DNA of 64,000 nucleotides from Sambucus nigra. Taxonomy: Eukaryota > Streptophyta > Magnoliopsida > Dipsacales > Adoxaceae. The stretch is taken from positions 532,800,017-532,864,016 of the forward strand of contig OX422211.1 of NCBI GenBank assembly GCA_949130495.1. Reading direction: 5' to 3'. The position numbers and the translations under genes were made by a program. This document shows, piece after piece, positions 63,320 to 64,000 of the stretch; the stretch's first letter is position 1, and every line of letters starts with the position of its first letter. The notes beneath the pieces are model-generated. The model did not search any database and was not told the DNA's origin. It saw nothing but the letters and a program-made list of their open reading frames with translations.

Positions 63320-63490
63320 GAGGGTGAGAACTAGAAACAACCCCCGAACGTCCCCGTGGGTGCACCAACACCTACCACGATACCAATGTAACTCGTACGA
63401 ACTAACCCCGCAGTCGCGGGTCTCTCGGTTTGAGAGTACGACGATAATTTGCGTATTTTTGGACTTAGGATTAAAAACATGGCGTTAGAG
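63320..63490 (-). repeat. hybrid B/D satellite monomer
   Basis: The first part (gtgggtgcaccaacacctaccacga) matches the B-type monomer at about 62,850, and the second part (cgtacgaactaaccccgcag, gataatttgcgtatt) matches the D-type monomer at about 63,050. The switch lies within accaatgt(a/g)actcgta, identical or nearly so in both parents. It looks like a crossover inside a monomer that removed one repeat length. Confidence 0.7.
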
Positions 63491-64000
63491 GGTGGGAACT
63501 CGAAACAGCCCCCGAACGTCCCCGTGGGTGGCACCAACACCTCTCACGGGACTAATGTAACTCGTAGGAACTGACCCCGCAGCCGCGGGTCTCCCGATTT
63601 GAGAGTACGATGGTAATTTGCATATTTCTAGATTTAGGCTTAAAAACAAGGCGTTAGGGGGTGAGAACTAGAAATAGCCCCCGAACGTCCCCGTGGGTGA
63701 CACCAACACCTCCCATGGGACCATTGTAACTCGTAGGAACTGACCCCTCAGTCGTGGGACACCCGGTTTGAGAATACGACGGTAATTTGCATATTTCTAG
63801 ACTTGGGCTTAAAAATATGGCGTTAGATGGTGAGAACTAGAAACAACCCCTGAACGTCCCCGTGGGTGGCACCAACACCTCCCACAAGACCAATGTGACT
63901 CGTAGGAACTGACCCCGCAGCCGCGGGTCTCCCGGTTTGAGAGTACGACGGTAATTTGCATATTTCTAGACTTAGGCTCAAAAACACGGCGTTAGAGGGT

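Larger units (their letters stand above)
60645..64000 (-). repeat. 169-bp satellite array, right segment
   Basis: About 20 monomers in the same orientation as the rest, continuing to the window end in mid-monomer. E and F types lie at 62.15-62.5 kb, B/D pairs at 62.8-63.2 kb and a B/D hybrid at about 63.33-63.49 kb. There is no gene. Confidence 0.96.

Overview
The window looks like a piece of flowering-plant nuclear heterochromatin. It is not bacterial or phage DNA, and I find no intact host gene in it. About 52.7 kb of the 64 kb is one satellite DNA with a monomer of about 169 bp (roughly 310 monomers). All copies are head-to-tail in one orientation and differ by single-base changes and small deletions. 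The plant assignment rests on a Ty3/gypsy chromovirus-type LTR retrotransposon that uses a tRNA-iMet primer site, as plant elements of the Tekay/Del kind do. I cannot name the species.

Layout: 1-5536 satellite; 5537-6543 an AT-rich 1-kb insertion with solo-LTR-like ends (TGTCA...TGACA); 6544-43741 satellite containing several higher-order repeat (HOR) blocks; 43742-43941 an assembly gap of 200 N; 43942-50550 satellite; 50551-60644 an LTR retrotransposon inserted in minus orientation with a 5-bp target duplication (GAACA); 60645-64000 satellite.

The satellite is organised above the monomer level. Recognisable subtypes (called here A, H, E, F, G, B, C, D, I, J, K, L, M) recur in a fixed order. 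The clearest block is a 19-monomer, 3,209-bp HOR covering about 20.4-27.3 kb, whose second copy has lost one G monomer and gained one D monomer. Other periods are 3,197 bp (14.0-19.8 kb), 5,513 bp (11.0-12.5 against 16.6-18.0 kb), about 4.2 kb (28.2-35.7 kb), 2,194 bp or 13 monomers (38.8-43.2 kb) and about 506 bp or 3 monomers (35.7-37.5 kb). This is the pattern expected from repeated unequal exchange. Each monomer carries two potential hairpins, and several internal deletions fall exactly on them.

The retrotransposon has 3.16-kb LTRs that are about 98% identical by hand count, intact TSD, PBS and polypurine tract, but an internal region of only 3.76 kb. That region holds a stop-ridden integrase plus chromodomain remnant and a possible gag start. 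I find no protease, reverse transcriptase or RNase H. Young LTRs around an old, broken coding region suggest a non-autonomous family moved in trans. This, and the HOR structure with hairpin-centred deletions, are the most interesting things here. I found no novel gene system.
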